DNA from: Chelativorans sp. J32 | Lineage (GTDB): Bacteria > Pseudomonadota > Alphaproteobacteria > Rhizobiales > Rhizobiaceae | NCBI RefSeq assembly: GCF_000518985.1 | Contig: NZ_JAEQ01000011.1 | Span: 1 to 64,000 of the forward strand | Direction: 5' to 3' | Length of the DNA: 64,000 nt | Shown here: in pieces, positions 19,098 through 28,956 of the stretch | How the letters are laid out: every line of letters begins with the position of its first letter | How positions within the stretch are numbered: position 1 is the stretch's first letter | Position numbers and translations under genes: made by a program | The notes under the pieces: generated by a model | Told to the model about the DNA's origin: nothing | The model's database searches: none | What the model saw: the letters and a program-made list of their open reading frames with translations, nothing else

Positions 19098-19636
19098 AGC
19101 GGGCTAGGCCAAAGGAACTGTCGGCGGAAGACAGGATTCTGTGGAGCCGTGTCGCCCGCACGGCAAGACCGCTACCCGGGAAAGCGTATCCCGAGGAAGA
19201 GATCTCTTCCCGCGAGCAGGGTTTCCAGGAAGCGCCCGCTCCACCCCTGCAAGAAGCTTCTCCACAAACCGCGCCTCCGGTGCCGCCCTCCCGGCAGAAT
19301 CCCCGCCGTCTCGACGCGCCCACGCGAGAGAAATTGGCGCGCGGCCGCATTGATATTGCGGGGCGTGTGGATCTGCACGGTCTTACCCAGGCCGAGGCCC
19401 ACTCTCTTCTCCTGTCCTTTCTGCGACAGGCCTTCGCCGGAGAGCGTCGCTATGTGCTGGTGATAACAGGCAAAGGTAAGGGCAGCGGCGAAGGTGTCTT
19501 GCGCCGCGCCGTGCCCCAATGGTTCTCCACGCCGCCATTTTCAGACATTGTCGGCGGCTTCGAGGAAGCGGCGCGGAACCATGGCGGCGGGGGCGCGCTT
19601 TATGTGCGTCTGCGCCGGCCGGAGGCTCGGCGGTGA
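19094..19636 (+). CDS. Smr-domain protein
   Basis: The 180-residue protein has a hydrophilic, proline-rich N-terminal half and a C-terminal Smr (small MutS-related) domain. The domain begins at about residue 88 with VDLHGLTQAEAHSLLLSFL. It continues with VLVITGKGKGSGEGVLRRAVPQWF and ends in GGGGALYVRLRR. Smr domains are nucleases or nucleic-acid-binding modules; the substrate here is unknown. It is the middle gene of an mltA-smr-xre cassette with overlapping stop and start codons at both junctions. Confidence 0.88.
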   Translation: MKRARPKELSAEDRILWSRVARTARPLPGKAYPEEEISSREQGFQEAPAPPLQEASPQTAPPVPPSRQNPRRLDAPTREKLARGRIDIAGRVDLHGLTQAEAHSLLLSFLRQAFAGERRYVLVITGKGKGSGEGVLRRAVPQWFSTPPFSDIVGGFEEAARNHGGGGALYVRLRRPEARR

Positions 19637-20013
19637 CACCCTTTGCTGCCAAGATACGGTCGCTCCGACGCGCTCGGGGCCTGAGCCAAAAGGAAATGGC
19701 CGCGGCCTTGGGTGTAAGCCCAGCCTATCTTTCCGCGTTGGAGCACGGCCGTCGCAGCCCGCCCAATTGGGCGATGGTGCAGAAGATCATCGGCTATTTC
19801 AACGTCATCTGGGATGAAGCAGACGAATTGCAGCGTCTCGCTGAATTATCCCACCCACGGATCGTGGTGGACACGGGGGGCCTTCCCGAAAAGGCCACGG
19901 CGATCGCCAACCTCCTGGCACAGAACATCGCGGATTTCGACGAGGACGAACTCGCTCAGCTCTATCGTGCGCTGCGCGACATTCTGGAGCGGAAGCAAGC
20001 TCGCGTCAAATAG
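19633..20013 (+). CDS. XRE-family helix-turn-helix regulator
   Basis: This is a 126-residue Cro/C1-type DNA-binding protein. The helix-turn-helix spans about residues 8-60, with LRRARGLSQKEMAAALGVSP and AYLSALEHGRRSPP. The C-terminal half has the acidic AQNIADFDEDELAQLYRAL segment. It starts at GTG, whose last two bases overlap the Smr stop codon (GTGA), so it is translated in coupling with the upstream gene. The target is unknown; association with mltA-smr is conserved in Hyphomicrobiales. Confidence 0.85.
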   Translation: MTPFAAKIRSLRRARGLSQKEMAAALGVSPAYLSALEHGRRSPPNWAMVQKIIGYFNVIWDEADELQRLAELSHPRIVVDTGGLPEKATAIANLLAQNIADFDEDELAQLYRALRDILERKQARVK

Positions 20014-20037
20014 CTGCCGGTGCCGGTCTCCGGAATG

Positions 20038-21006
20038 TCAGGATTCGGCCGCGAGGGCCTCCAGATCCTTAAGCTTTTCATTGATTAGCCAGCCGTAATA
20101 ATTCTCTTCGGGGAACCGCGGCTGAAGGCCTTGCTGGCGCCGCAGCCTGTTTTCGGCGTCAAGCTTCGCTGCGCGCGTTTCAGGATTTCCCAGATTGTAC
20201 AATGTCGCCGTCAGGCCCGGATTTTTGCTGATATCGAAGCCGGCGATCTCGGCATAGGCCTCGATCGATTTGTCGATCATGGCGGCTACATAGTCGAGCG
20301 AAATGTCGGGATCCATGATTGCACGATAGACCCCTTGGGGGTCGCGGTGATCGAGTTTCTCATGGCCCGATATGCGATGGACCATATCCGTCAGCTGCAA
20401 CGCGGTCAGCGGATTGAGCTGCCCGATCCCAAAAGTCTGCCCAGCGAAGAAGGGTTGCAGGAAGACGGCACTGAAGCGATCGTTCGGAAACGATTTTCCC
20501 TCGACCGCTTTGCCGCGGAAGCTGTGGTCCCAAACTGCCTCCCGGCAGCTCCACAGGCTGTAGCTCTCCGAAAATTTCTTGCAGGAATCGAATTCGGGGC
20601 GACTGATGAAGTCGTCCAGTGACTCGCCCTTGTAGGAAAAGTTGAAGCTGCTCCGCAGATAGGAGACCGCTTTTACATAATATGTCTGGAGCTGGTCGTA
20701 GGCATCGACGTTGTAGGTATGCTCGCCAACGATTGCGCCGACGATGTGAATGGGATCGATTCGGTACTGTGCGGCCGATTCCCGGATCTTGGACCTGAGC
20801 GCGTCATCCCTTTTCAGGAGCTGGTAGACCTTCTGGTATTTCGCTTCGAAGGTTGTCTTGGCGGCACCGGTTCTTCTTGCAGAGGCGCCGGGGATAGGTG
20901 GCTGCTCTTCATTGCGATTGCCCGCGGGCACAAGCGTGGCCGCCTGCACGGTGGTCGCCGTCAGAGCTAAAAAGAGGACAAAAAGGGTGCCGCGCTGAAA
21001 AGCCAT
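20038..21006 (-). CDS. DUF1402 family secreted protein
   Basis: The 322-residue protein has a signal peptide (MAFQRGTLFVLFLALTATTV, cleavage near VQA-AT), so it is exported. Its body matches the DUF1402 family of Hyphomicrobiales: the FEAKYQKVYQLLKRD segment, IDPIHIVGAIVGEHTYNVDAYD and FGIGQLNPLTALQLTD. These last blocks resemble the fold of lytic-transglycosylase/goose-type lysozyme proteins, with a Glu in the GEHTYN motif. A peptidoglycan role would suit the neighbouring mltA, but that is inference. It converges on the xre gene. Confidence 0.82.
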   Translation of the reverse strand: MAFQRGTLFVLFLALTATTVQAATLVPAGNRNEEQPPIPGASARRTGAAKTTFEAKYQKVYQLLKRDDALRSKIRESAAQYRIDPIHIVGAIVGEHTYNVDAYDQLQTYYVKAVSYLRSSFNFSYKGESLDDFISRPEFDSCKKFSESYSLWSCREAVWDHSFRGKAVEGKSFPNDRFSAVFLQPFFAGQTFGIGQLNPLTALQLTDMVHRISGHEKLDHRDPQGVYRAIMDPDISLDYVAAMIDKSIEAYAEIAGFDISKNPGLTATLYNLGNPETRAAKLDAENRLRRQQGLQPRFPEENYYGWLINEKLKDLEALAAES

Positions 21007-21114
21007 CGCCCCACTCGACCATTTCAGATATGGCCGGACCCTACGGAAAGCGGGCGCTCAAGTCGAGCGAATTTAAATCGCCCGGGAGCGCCCGCGTCGT
21101 TCGTGTCATCCATG

Positions 21115-22425
21115 TCACAGGATGAAACGGGAGAGATCCGTATTCTTGGCGAGATCGCCGACATTCTGGTCTACATAGGCAGCGTCGATTACCATCTTGC
21201 TGCCCGAACGATCCGGCGCATTGTAGGAAATCTCATCGAGCACCCGCTCCATGACGGTCTGCAGCCGGCGCGCCCCGATGTTCTCGACATTCGCGTTGAG
21301 ATCGACTGCGATCTCCGCCAAACGGTCGATGGCATCCTCGGTGAATTCCAGCTCCACGCCCTCGGTCTGCATCAGGGCGATGTATTGCTTGATGAGGCTG
21401 GCCTCGGTCTCAGTCAGGATCCTGCGGAAATCCTCCTTCTCCAAAGCCCGTAATTCGACACGGATCGGAAGGCGTCCCTGAAGCTCTGGAAGCAGATCCG
21501 AGGGCTTCGAAACGTGAAAGGCGCCGGAGGCGATAAACAGGATGTGGTCCGTCTTCACCGGCCCGTATTTGGTGGCGACCGTCGTCCCTTCGACGAGCGG
21601 CAGGAGATCGCGCTGCACGCCCTCGCGGGAGACGCCTGCGCCGAGGCCGCCTTCACGGGAGGCGATCTTGTCGATCTCGTCGATGAAGACGATTCCGTCA
21701 TTCTCGGCGGAGGAAAGCGCCCGCCGCACCACCTCGTCCTGGTCGAGCAGCTTGTCCGACTCGTCATTGATCAAGAATTTGTAGGATTCCTTGACGGTTG
21801 TCTTCACTGTCTTGGTTCGGCCGCCGCCCATGGCCTTCTGCAGCATGTCATTGATGTTGAGCACGCCGATATTCGCACCGGGCATGCCGGGAATCTCGAA
21901 ACTGCCCATGCCGCCGCCGGTGTCGGCGACCTGGATTTCGATCTCCTTGTCGTCGAGTTCGCCGTTCCTGAGCTTTTGCCTGAAGCTGTCGCGCGTGGCA
22001 GGGCTCGCTGTGCGCCCGACCAGCGCCTCCAGAACGCGTTCCTCGGCATTGAGATGGGCGCGCGCCTTCACGCTCTCGCGCATCTTTTCGCGCGTAAGGG
22101 CGATCGCCACCTCCACGAGGTCGCGCACGATCTGCTCCACGTCGCGGCCGACATAGCCGACCTCGGTGAACTTGGTAGCCTCGACCTTAACGAAGGGAGC
22201 GCCAGCCAGCTTGGCCAGCCGGCGCGAAATCTCTGTCTTGCCGACGCCTGTCGGGCCGATCATCAGGATGTTCTTCGGCATCACCTCTTCGCGCAGCCCG
22301 GGCTCGAGCTGCTGGCGCCGCCAGCGATTGCGTAGCGCGATCGCGACCGCCCGCTTCGCATCCTTCTGCCCGATGATGAAGCGGTCGAGCTCGGACACGA
22401 TCTCTCTGGGTGAAAAATTGCTCAT
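21115..22425 (-). CDS. hslU: ATP-dependent protease ATPase subunit HslU (ClpY)
   Basis: HslU is the AAA+ unfoldase of the HslUV protease. The 436-residue protein has the N-terminal [25 protein letters not shown] block, the Walker A loop [15 protein letters not shown] and the GYVGRD pore motif. An inserted I domain covers about residues 110-230. Walker B is [11 protein letters not shown], the sensor lies in GRLPIRVEL, and the C-terminal tail ends LSRFIL and activates HslV. It overlaps the upstream GNAT gene by four bases, within an hslV-GNAT-hslU operon. Confidence 0.97.
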   Translation of the reverse strand: MSNFSPREIVSELDRFIIGQKDAKRAVAIALRNRWRRQQLEPGLREEVMPKNILMIGPTGVGKTEISRRLAKLAGAPFVKVEATKFTEVGYVGRDVEQIVRDLVEVAIALTREKMRESVKARAHLNAEERVLEALVGRTASPATRDSFRQKLRNGELDDKEIEIQVADTGGGMGSFEIPGMPGANIGVLNINDMLQKAMGGGRTKTVKTTVKESYKFLINDESDKLLDQDEVVRRALSSAENDGIVFIDEIDKIASREGGLGAGVSREGVQRDLLPLVEGTTVATKYGPVKTDHILFIASGAFHVSKPSDLLPELQGRLPIRVELRALEKEDFRRILTETEASLIKQYIALMQTEGVELEFTEDAIDRLAEIAVDLNANVENIGARRLQTVMERVLDEISYNAPDRSGSKMVIDAAYVDQNVGDLAKNTDLSRFIL

Positions 22426-22961
22426 ATCGTCTTCTCGTCTGTGTTCGGGTCGTATTGCATGATCAGGACGTCGCCGGTGCGTCCTTCGAGCTCGGGAATG
22501 GGGCGGAAGCCTGCCTTTCTATAGGCTCGGACCGCCCGCGCGTTATCGGGGGACGGATCGATGATGATGGTCTCGATACCGTCGTCCCGCAGTTTGCGAA
22601 CGAAGGCCGAAAGGGCTCGCGAGCCGATACCTTGCGAGAGCTTCTCGGGATCCCCGATCGACAGGTCGATACCCACCGCATCCGACGGCAGCTCGGCGAG
22701 CCAAGGATTGTCTTTGATCCAATCGGCATTCTGGTGATGGCCGATGAACCAGTATTGGATGTAACCAACCGGAGCTCCTTCGAGCATGATGAGGAAGGGT
22801 CGCGTCGAATCCTTCCCTTCCACCATGTCCCGGATGAAGCCCAGCTCCTCCTCGGTCTCGCCCCACCATTCCCGCATATGCGGCTTTTCGAGCCAGCGGC
22901 GAAGCATCGGCAGATGTTCCGCTCTCACCGGCTCGAAGCGAATGGCGGGATCATCCGGCAT
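22422..22961 (-). CDS. GNAT-family acetyltransferase (AAC(6')-like)
   Basis: This 179-residue acetyltransferase resembles aminoglycoside 6'-N-acetyltransferase-like GNAT proteins (Acetyltransf_8 group). It has the N-terminal [17 protein letters not shown] and the acetyl-CoA region [20 protein letters not shown], with the later [21 protein letters not shown] typical of GNAT motif A/B. It is sandwiched between hslV and hslU, overlapping both, an arrangement conserved in Hyphomicrobiales. The real substrate is unknown, and an antibiotic-resistance role should not be assumed. Confidence 0.85.
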   Translation of the reverse strand: MPDDPAIRFEPVRAEHLPMLRRWLEKPHMREWWGETEEELGFIRDMVEGKDSTRPFLIMLEGAPVGYIQYWFIGHHQNADWIKDNPWLAELPSDAVGIDLSIGDPEKLSQGIGSRALSAFVRKLRDDGIETIIIDPSPDNARAVRAYRKAGFRPIPELEGRTGDVLIMQYDPNTDEKTI

Positions 22962-23499
22962 CCAGCGTTTCCACGACGACGTTGCTGTTTGTGTAGACGC
23001 AGATGCTTGCTGCTATCTCCATCGCCTTGCGCGCGATTTCCTCGGCGCTTTTGTCGGTGTCGATGAGTGCGCGCGCCGCAGCGAGCGCATAATTTCCGCC
23101 CGAACCGATTGCCATTACGCCTTCTTCCGGCTCGAGCACGTCACCATTGCCGGTAAGCGCCAGCGTCACATTCTTGTCCGCTACAAGCATCATGGCTTCC
23201 AGCCGGCGCAGATATCGGTCCGTCCGCCAGTCCTTCGCCAGCTCCACGCTGGCGCGCATAAGCTGGTCGGGATATTGCTCGAGCTTCTTCTCCAGCCTTT
23301 CGAGCAGGGTGAAGGCATCGGCGGTCGCCCCAGCGAAGCCCGCTATCACATTGCCCTTGCCGATCCGGCGCACCTTCCTGGCATTCCCCTTCATCACGGT
23401 CTGCCCGAGGCTCACCTGCCCATCGCCGGCGATCACCACCTTTCCGTCCTTGCGGACGGTGACGATGGTGGTTCCATGCATTGTCAGATTATCGCTCAT
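22951..23499 (-). CDS. hslV: ATP-dependent protease peptidase subunit HslV (ClpQ)
   Basis: This is the threonine protease core of HslUV. The 182-residue protein has [20 protein letters not shown], with the catalytic Thr exposed after removal of the short N-terminal propeptide, here MSDNLTMHG. It continues with [19 protein letters not shown] and [18 protein letters not shown] at 23499 has AGGAGC about twelve bases upstream; the in-frame ATG at 23574 is further upstream and less likely. It is divergent from hisB across a 167-bp intergenic region that must hold both promoters. Confidence 0.95.
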   Translation of the reverse strand: MSDNLTMHGTTIVTVRKDGKVVIAGDGQVSLGQTVMKGNARKVRRIGKGNVIAGFAGATADAFTLLERLEKKLEQYPDQLMRASVELAKDWRTDRYLRRLEAMMLVADKNVTLALTGNGDVLEPEEGVMAIGSGGNYALAAARALIDTDKSAEEIARKAMEIAASICVYTNSNVVVETLDAG

Positions 23500-23666
23500 G
23501 AAATTATTGCTCCTGGGCGCCTCTCGCGGACGCCAATTCGAGCGTTTATGTAAGAGGCTCGTAAGGGAATGCAAATACTGCGAAGGGGCAGTCCGTCCTG
23601 CTTCTGGTATTCGCGACAGACTTGCTCTAAAAGGCGGGCCTCTTCTTGGAAAGCAAAGGGAAAGCC

Positions 23667-24275
23667 ATGGCTGCCAGCAACCCGCGCCAGGCCGAAGTCA
23701 GCCGCAAGACGAACGAGACCGAGATCTCTGTCACCGTGGATCTCGACGGTGGAGGTCGCTCCGAAATCTCCACCGGCGTGGGCTTTTTCGACCATATGCT
23801 GGACCAGCTCTCGCGGCACTCCCTGATCGACATGAAGGTGTCCGCTATAGGTGATCTCCATATCGATGATCACCACACGGTGGAGGATTGCGGCATTGCG
23901 ATCGGCCAGGCCATCGCCAGGGCATTGGGTGACCGCCGCGGCATCACCCGCTATGCATCGCTCGACCTTGCCATGGACGAGGCGCTCACCCGCGCCGCGG
24001 TGGATGTCTCCGGGCGGCCCTTCCTGGTTTGGCAGGTGACGTTCCCCTCGGCCAAGATCGGTACTTTCGACACCGAGCTGGTTCGCGAGTTTTTCCAGGC
24101 GCTGGCGCAGAATGCCGGCATTACCCTGCACGTGACCAATCTTTATGGCGGCAACTCACATCATATCGCCGAGACCTGTTTCAAGGCGGTGGCGCGCGTC
24201 CTTCGCGCGGCCCTGTCGCCCGACCCGCGACAGTTCAACGTGATCCCCTCCAGCAAGGGCACGCTTAACGGTTGA
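23667..24275 (+). CDS. hisB: Imidazoleglycerol-phosphate dehydratase
   Basis: HisB dehydrates imidazoleglycerol phosphate to imidazole acetol phosphate. The 202-residue protein is the monofunctional form without a phosphatase domain. It shows the metal-binding blocks [32 protein letters not shown] and [22 protein letters not shown] at 23667 has GGGA seven bases upstream. It opens a compact operon hisB-DUF2628-hisH-hisA-hisF-hisE-coaA; gaps are six bases or less, or genes overlap. Confidence 0.97.
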   Translation: MAASNPRQAEVSRKTNETEISVTVDLDGGGRSEISTGVGFFDHMLDQLSRHSLIDMKVSAIGDLHIDDHHTVEDCGIAIGQAIARALGDRRGITRYASLDLAMDEALTRAAVDVSGRPFLVWQVTFPSAKIGTFDTELVREFFQALAQNAGITLHVTNLYGGNSHHIAETCFKAVARVLRAALSPDPRQFNVIPSSKGTLNG

Positions 24276-24281
24276 GGCAAA

Positions 24282-24764
24282 ATGGCCAGCTATCTCGTCC
24301 TTGAGCCGCCCGGCGATCGGACCGACAAGGCGGAAAAAGCACTCGTGATCCGCGACGGCTTTTCGCTCCTCGCGCTGATCATGCCACTGCTCTGGTTTCT
24401 CTGGCACCGCATGTGGCTCGAGGCTCTTGCCTTCGTTGCGGTGGCACTTCTGCTGGCCGGCCTCGGCACCTTGCCCGGTTTCACCATGCTCGCGCCGCTC
24501 CTTTCCTTTTTCCTATATATCTTCATCGGCCTCGAAGCGCAGGCACTCCGCGTGGCCGCTCTCGGCCGAAGGGGTTGGCAGGTCTGGGGTGTTGTGGAAG
24601 GCGCCAACAGCGATGAAGCGGAGCTTCGCTATGCCGCCGAGGTCGGTCAGGAGTCGTCGCGGCGCGCGCCAGCCGCCCCTGCCGTCGCCGGATCCCGCGG
24701 CGGGACCGGCCAGAGGCCGTCGCCCGCGACCTTCGGGCTCATCGACTATCCGCGAAAGGGCTGA
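24282..24764 (+). CDS. DUF2628 membrane protein in the his operon
   Basis: This 160-residue protein of unknown function begins with the conserved [11 protein letters not shown]. It has a basic [13 protein letters not shown] segment, then two or three membrane helices between about residues 29 and 90 ([18 protein letters not shown] and the two following hydrophobic stretches). The C-terminal tail is rich in Ala, Arg and Pro. DUF2628 genes are routinely found between hisB and hisH in Hyphomicrobiales. Position suggests co-expression, but no histidine-pathway role has been shown. Confidence 0.85.
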   Translation: MASYLVLEPPGDRTDKAEKALVIRDGFSLLALIMPLLWFLWHRMWLEALAFVAVALLLAGLGTLPGFTMLAPLLSFFLYIFIGLEAQALRVAALGRRGWQVWGVVEGANSDEAELRYAAEVGQESSRRAPAAPAVAGSRGGTGQRPSPATFGLIDYPRKG

Positions 24765-24766
24765 GC

Positions 24767-25417
24767 ATGCGCGTCGCCATCATCGATTACGGCTCCGGCA
24801 ATCTGCGATCCGCCACGAAGGCCTTCGAGCGTGCCGCTCAGGAAGCCGGCATAGCCGCAGAGATCGATCTCACCAATGATGCCGAGCGCGTGCGTTCGGC
24901 CGACCGCATCGTGCTCCCCGGCGTAGGCGCTTATGCTGATTGCCGCGCAGGACTTGATGCCGTACCCGGTATGGCGGAGGCGATCGAAGAGGTTGCCATA
25001 AAGCAGGCGCGCCCCTTTCTCGGCATCTGCGTCGGCATGCAGTTGATGTCGGAGCGGGGGCTGGAAAAGACGACAACCAATGGCTTCGGATGGATTGCCG
25101 GTGATGTGAAGGAGATCACACCGGATGATCCGTCGCTGAAGATCCCGCAGATCGGGTGGAACACGATTCACGTGAAACATTCGCATCCGCTTTTCGACGG
25201 CATCCCGACGGGACCGGACGGGCTGCACGCCTATTTCGTGCACTCCTACCATCTGGATGCAACACGTAAGGAGGATGTCCTCGCCGTTACCGATTATGGC
25301 GGCGAGATCACCGCGGCCGTGGCGCGTGGCAATCTTGCCGGGACGCAGTTCCATCCGGAAAAGAGCCAGACGCTCGGCCTGGCTCTGATCGCAAACTTCC
25401 TGAGGTGGTTGCCGTGA
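24767..25417 (+). CDS. hisH: Imidazole glycerol phosphate synthase, glutaminase subunit
   Basis: HisH hydrolyses glutamine and channels ammonia to HisF. The 216-residue class I amidotransferase has [19 protein letters not shown] at the start. The nucleophile elbow is [10 protein letters not shown], with the catalytic Cys, and the His-Glu pair lies in [11 protein letters not shown] parS-like sequence is embedded near codon 135 (25164-25179). Its stop overlaps the hisA GTG start. Confidence 0.97.
   Translation: MRVAIIDYGSGNLRSATKAFERAAQEAGIAAEIDLTNDAERVRSADRIVLPGVGAYADCRAGLDAVPGMAEAIEEVAIKQARPFLGICVGMQLMSERGLEKTTTNGFGWIAGDVKEITPDDPSLKIPQIGWNTIHVKHSHPLFDGIPTGPDGLHAYFVHSYHLDATRKEDVLAVTDYGGEITAAVARGNLAGTQFHPEKSQTLGLALIANFLRWLP
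25164..25179. promoter_or_regulatory. Possible additional parS-like site inside hisH
   Basis: CGATTCACGTGAAACA matches the parS consensus TGTTTCACGTGAAACA at 14 of 16 positions, with the full right arm and CACGTG core. It is about 13 kb from the proposed origin, on the opposite side from the main parS cluster. It could be a real weaker site or chance within coding sequence. Confidence 0.45.
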
Positions 25418-26148
25418 TCCTTTTTCCTGCCATTGATCTGAAGGACGGCGAATGCGTCAGGCTGAAGCTCGGCGAGATGAGCGAAGCCACCGTCTATAAC
25501 CAAGACCCGGCCGCCCAGGCGAAGGCGTTCGAGGAGCAGGGCTTCGAGTGGCTCCACGTGGTCGACCTCAATGGCGCCTTTGCCGGCACGAGCGTCAACG
25601 GGGCTGCGGTCGAGGCCATTTTGAAGGCTACGCAAAACCCGGTGCAACTTGGCGGCGGCATCCGCTCGCTGCAACAGATCGAGGCATGGCTCGAAAAGGG
25701 CCTTGCGCGCGTGATCCTCGGCACGGTCGCAGTAAGCGACCCCGCCTTGGTGCGGGATGCCTGCAAGAAATTTCCCGGTAAGATCGCTGTCGGCATCGAC
25801 GCAAGGGGCGGCAAGGTTGCAGTTGAAGGCTGGGCGGAGACGTCCGACCTCACTGCCGTCGAGTTGGCAAAGCGTTTCGAAGGTGCGGGCGTGGCGGCGA
25901 TCATTTATACGGATATCGATCGCGATGGCGTTTTGACCGGCATCAACTGGGAAGCGACGATCGCTCTGGCCGACGCCGTGTCGATACCGGTCATCGCTTC
26001 GGGTGGCCTCGCCTCGATGGCGGATATCGAGCGGATGACACAGCCGGACGCAGCCAAGCTCGAAGGCGCAATTTCCGGCCGGGCACTTTATGACGGCCGC
26101 ATCGATCCTAAGGAGGCGCTCGCAATGCTCCGAAAGGCGCGTATATGA
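25414..26148 (+). CDS. hisA: ProFAR isomerase (phosphoribosylformimino-AICAR-phosphate isomerase)
   Basis: HisA catalyses the Amadori rearrangement of ProFAR to PRFAR. The 244-residue (beta-alpha)8 barrel has the catalytic Asp in [16 protein letters not shown], the phosphate-binding loops LGGGIRSL and IASGGLASM, and the second catalytic Asp in [15 protein letters not shown] at 25414 overlaps the hisH stop (GTGA) and gives the standard [10 protein letters not shown]-terminus; an in-frame GTG at 25405 would add three residues. It overlaps hisF by four bases. Confidence 0.96.
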   Translation: MILFPAIDLKDGECVRLKLGEMSEATVYNQDPAAQAKAFEEQGFEWLHVVDLNGAFAGTSVNGAAVEAILKATQNPVQLGGGIRSLQQIEAWLEKGLARVILGTVAVSDPALVRDACKKFPGKIAVGIDARGGKVAVEGWAETSDLTAVELAKRFEGAGVAAIIYTDIDRDGVLTGINWEATIALADAVSIPVIASGGLASMADIERMTQPDAAKLEGAISGRALYDGRIDPKEALAMLRKARI

Positions 26149-26972
26149 CCCTGAAAGCCCGCGTCATCCCCTGCCTTGACGTTAAGGACGGTCGCGTCGT
26201 CAAGGGCGTCCAGTTCGTCGACCTGATCGATGCCGGAGACCCCGTCGAATCTGCGAAGGCATATGATGCTGCCGGGGCGGACGAGCTTTGCTTCCTCGAT
26301 ATCACGGCCAGCCACGAAAATCGGGAGACCATCTTCGACGTGGTCGCCCGCACGGCGGAACAGTGCTTCATGCCGCTTACGGTTGGCGGCGGGGTGCGTG
26401 AGATCTCCGATATCCGCAGGCTGTTGCTTGCCGGGGCGGACAAGGTCTCGATCAACACGGCGGCCGTGAAGAACCCCGAATTCGTGGCCCGCGCTGCAGA
26501 AAAATTCGGCGACCAATGCATCGTCGTGGCGATCGACGCCAAGAAGGTGTCGCAAGCCGGCGAGGTCGACCGGTGGGAGATTTTCACCCATGGCGGCCGT
26601 AATCCGACCGGCATCGATGCGGTGGAGTTCGCTCGCCGCGTGGTCGATCTCGGCGCCGGCGAAATCCTGCTCACCTCCATGGATCGGGATGGCACCAAGG
26701 CCGGCTATGACATCGCGCTCACGCGCGCGGTGGCCGATGCCGTCCGCGCACCCGTCATTGCGTCCGGCGGAGTCGGCACGCTTGACCATTTCGTGGAAGG
26801 CATCCGCGATGGTCACGCGGCCGCGGTGCTCGCCGCCTCGATCTTCCATTTCGGGACCTATACGGTCGCCGAAGCGAAGCGGTATATGGCGGAAGCTGGC
26901 ATTCCCATGCGGCTGGACACACGGGATGGCGAAGGGAGAGCGCATGAGCCGATTCGATCTGTCGAGGCTTGA
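26145..26972 (+). CDS. hisF: Imidazole glycerol phosphate synthase, cyclase subunit
   Basis: HisF uses ammonia from HisH to form imidazole glycerol phosphate and AICAR. The 275-residue barrel has [16 protein letters not shown] with the catalytic Asp, [25 protein letters not shown], and [14 protein letters not shown] with the second Asp. It is about 17 residues longer than usual. The extra C-terminal tail ([15 protein letters not shown]) is the stretch that overlaps hisE by 29 bases. HisA and HisF are adjacent paralogues, as is common. Confidence 0.96.
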   Translation: MTLKARVIPCLDVKDGRVVKGVQFVDLIDAGDPVESAKAYDAAGADELCFLDITASHENRETIFDVVARTAEQCFMPLTVGGGVREISDIRRLLLAGADKVSINTAAVKNPEFVARAAEKFGDQCIVVAIDAKKVSQAGEVDRWEIFTHGGRNPTGIDAVEFARRVVDLGAGEILLTSMDRDGTKAGYDIALTRAVADAVRAPVIASGGVGTLDHFVEGIRDGHAAAVLAASIFHFGTYTVAEAKRYMAEAGIPMRLDTRDGEGRAHEPIRSVEA

Positions 26973-27282
26973 AGGCATTATCGCCGAACGCGCCCGTTCC
27001 GGGGACACGCAGTCCTGGACCGCGCGGCTTTTCTCGGCAGGCATGGAAAAAGCCGCCAAGAAACTGGGCGAAGAGGCGGTGGAGACTGTTATCGCCGCGG
27101 TCGGGCAGGACAGGAAGGCCCTGGTGGCCGAAAGCGCCGATCTTATCTACCACTGGCTTGTGGTGCTGGCGATAGCAGGGGTGCCCCTTGAAGAGGTATT
27201 GTCGGAGCTTGAATCCCGCACCGGCCAGTCCGGGGTGGCGGAAAAGGCGTCGCGCGGTAAGCCGCCGGAGAGCGCTGCTTGA
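26944..27282 (+). CDS. hisE: Phosphoribosyl-ATP pyrophosphatase
   Basis: HisE hydrolyses PR-ATP to PR-AMP, the second step of histidine synthesis. The 112-residue MazG-like helical protein has [21 protein letters not shown] with the metal-binding Glu cluster, and [21 protein letters not shown] at 26944 lies 29 bp inside hisF. It is a stand-alone HisE, not fused to HisI. hisI, hisG and hisD are not in this window. Confidence 0.95.
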   Translation: MSRFDLSRLEGIIAERARSGDTQSWTARLFSAGMEKAAKKLGEEAVETVIAAVGQDRKALVAESADLIYHWLVVLAIAGVPLEEVLSELESRTGQSGVAEKASRGKPPESAA

Positions 27283-27286
27283 TAAG

Positions 27287-28279
27287 ATGAGCCGGAAGGC
27301 AGGCACGGAAAAGACGCTTATGGACCAACTGGTACCCGCCGAACGCTATTCGCCCTATCGCTTCTTTTCGGCGGAGGAATGGGCCAAGTTCCGCGCCGAC
27401 ACCCCGCTGACACTCACCGAGGACGAGGTTCGACGGCTCCGATCCCTCAACGACCCGATCGATCTTGAAGAGGTGCGACGCATTTATCTTTCGCTGTCGC
27501 GCCTGCTTTCCGCCCACGTGGAGGCAAGTCAGCTTCTTTACCGGCAGCGCCAGATCTTCTTCGATTCGGATCATGCGGTGAAGACGCCGTTCATTATCGG
27601 CATCGCTGGCTCGGTTGCGGTGGGGAAATCCACCACTGCCCGCGTGCTGAAGGAACTGCTGGCCAGATGGCCATCCAGTCCCAAAGTCGATCTCGTGACG
27701 ACCGACGGCTTCCTCTATCCCAACGCCGTGTTGCTCCAGGAAGGTTTGATGGAGCGCAAGGGCTTCCCGGAAAGCTACGATGTGGGTGCGATCCTGCGCT
27801 TCCTGTCCGGCATCAAGGCGGGATTGCCCAATATGCGTGCACCGCTTTATTCGCACCTGACTTATGACGTGCGCCCGGGCGAATTCGTCACAATCGATAG
27901 GCCGGATATCCTGATCTTCGAAGGCATCAACGTGCTGCAGTCGCGGGATCTCCCGAAGGATGGCAAGGCGGTACCGTTCGTATCGGATTTCTTCGATTTC
28001 TCTATCTATATCGACGCTCCTGAAGAACTGATCCACCACTGGTACGTGGATCGCTTCATGCGCCTGCGCGAAACGGCGTTCCGCGATCCGAATTCCTTCT
28101 TCCATCGCTATTCGCAGTTTTCCGAAGATGAGGCGAAGGCGATTGCGGAGGAACTCTGGTCCAACATCAACCTGAAGAATTTGCGCGAGAACATTCTCCC
28201 CACGCGCCCCCGAGCAGACCTTATCCTGCGCAAAGGCGCGAACCACCTCGTGCAGGAAGTCGCGCTCAGGAAGATCTGA
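27287..28279 (+). CDS. coaA: Pantothenate kinase (type I, CoaA)
   Basis: CoaA phosphorylates pantothenate, the first committed step of CoA synthesis. The 330-residue protein has the [22 protein letters not shown] start and the P-loop [17 protein letters not shown]. The [12 protein letters not shown] and [13 protein letters not shown] segments and the NVLQSRDL region follow, as in bacterial PanK-I. The start could be 27287 or ATG 27320, which has GGAAAAG upstream. It closes the his operon four bases after hisE and overlaps the convergent alkB gene by 14 bp. Confidence 0.93.
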   Translation: MSRKAGTEKTLMDQLVPAERYSPYRFFSAEEWAKFRADTPLTLTEDEVRRLRSLNDPIDLEEVRRIYLSLSRLLSAHVEASQLLYRQRQIFFDSDHAVKTPFIIGIAGSVAVGKSTTARVLKELLARWPSSPKVDLVTTDGFLYPNAVLLQEGLMERKGFPESYDVGAILRFLSGIKAGLPNMRAPLYSHLTYDVRPGEFVTIDRPDILIFEGINVLQSRDLPKDGKAVPFVSDFFDFSIYIDAPEELIHHWYVDRFMRLRETAFRDPNSFFHRYSQFSEDEAKAIAEELWSNINLKNLRENILPTRPRADLILRKGANHLVQEVALRKI

Positions 28280-28895
28280 TCGAAGGCGAATTTACCCGGC
28301 GCAGCGTGAGATTGATACGCCCGCCGTTCTTCAAGAGAGTGGATGTGTTCGGATAGATCCGGTCCACGCCGTGAAAGGCAAGCCGGCCCTCCCCGCCGAG
28401 TACCACGACGTCGCCGCTTGAAAGCCGGAACGAAACAGTGCCGCCCTTGCGGCTCGTACCGCCCACCCTGAACAGACAATCATCGCCCAGCGAGACGGAA
28501 ACCACCGGGGCGTCGAAGTCCTTTTCGTCGCGATCCTGATGCAGGCCCATCTTGGCGTCGGGGGAATAGAAGTTGACGAGGCAGGCTTCCGGCGGGTGGG
28601 GGTAGCCGGCGACTTCATTCCAAAGATCGAGCAGGCGCTGCGGAATGGGAGGCCAGGGTTTCCCCGTGACGGGATCGATCGCTTGGTAACGGTATCCCCT
28701 CTCCTTGTCGGTCACCCAGCCGAGCAAACCGCAATTCGTCATGCGCACGCTCATGGGCGTGCCCGTCTTCGGCATGGCCGGGACGTAAAGAGGCGCTTCG
28801 ACGACGACCGCGCGTATGTCGGCCAGCAAGATCTCCTGCTCGCTGGGCGGCAGGAGACCTGGCATGTGCCTTATTCCAGGTGGAAGAGAGAGCAT
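28266..28895 (-). CDS. alkB: AlkB-type alpha-ketoglutarate-dependent DNA demethylase
   Basis: AlkB removes 1-methyladenine and 3-methylcytosine lesions by oxidative demethylation. The 209-residue dioxygenase has [18 protein letters not shown], which recognises the damaged nucleotide. The iron-binding HxD is in [18 protein letters not shown], the distal His in LAFHGVDRI and the 2-oxoglutarate Arg in INLTLRRV. The first ATG (28895) gives [15 protein letters not shown]. It is convergent with coaA. Confidence 0.92.
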   Translation of the reverse strand: MLSLPPGIRHMPGLLPPSEQEILLADIRAVVVEAPLYVPAMPKTGTPMSVRMTNCGLLGWVTDKERGYRYQAIDPVTGKPWPPIPQRLLDLWNEVAGYPHPPEACLVNFYSPDAKMGLHQDRDEKDFDAPVVSVSLGDDCLFRVGGTSRKGGTVSFRLSSGDVVVLGGEGRLAFHGVDRIYPNTSTLLKNGGRINLTLRRVNSPSIRSS

Positions 28896-28956
28896 GTGCT
28901 ACCGCTTGAACCGGTGCGGATACCCAGACCCGGGTAATGAAGCGCCGGGTCTTGGC

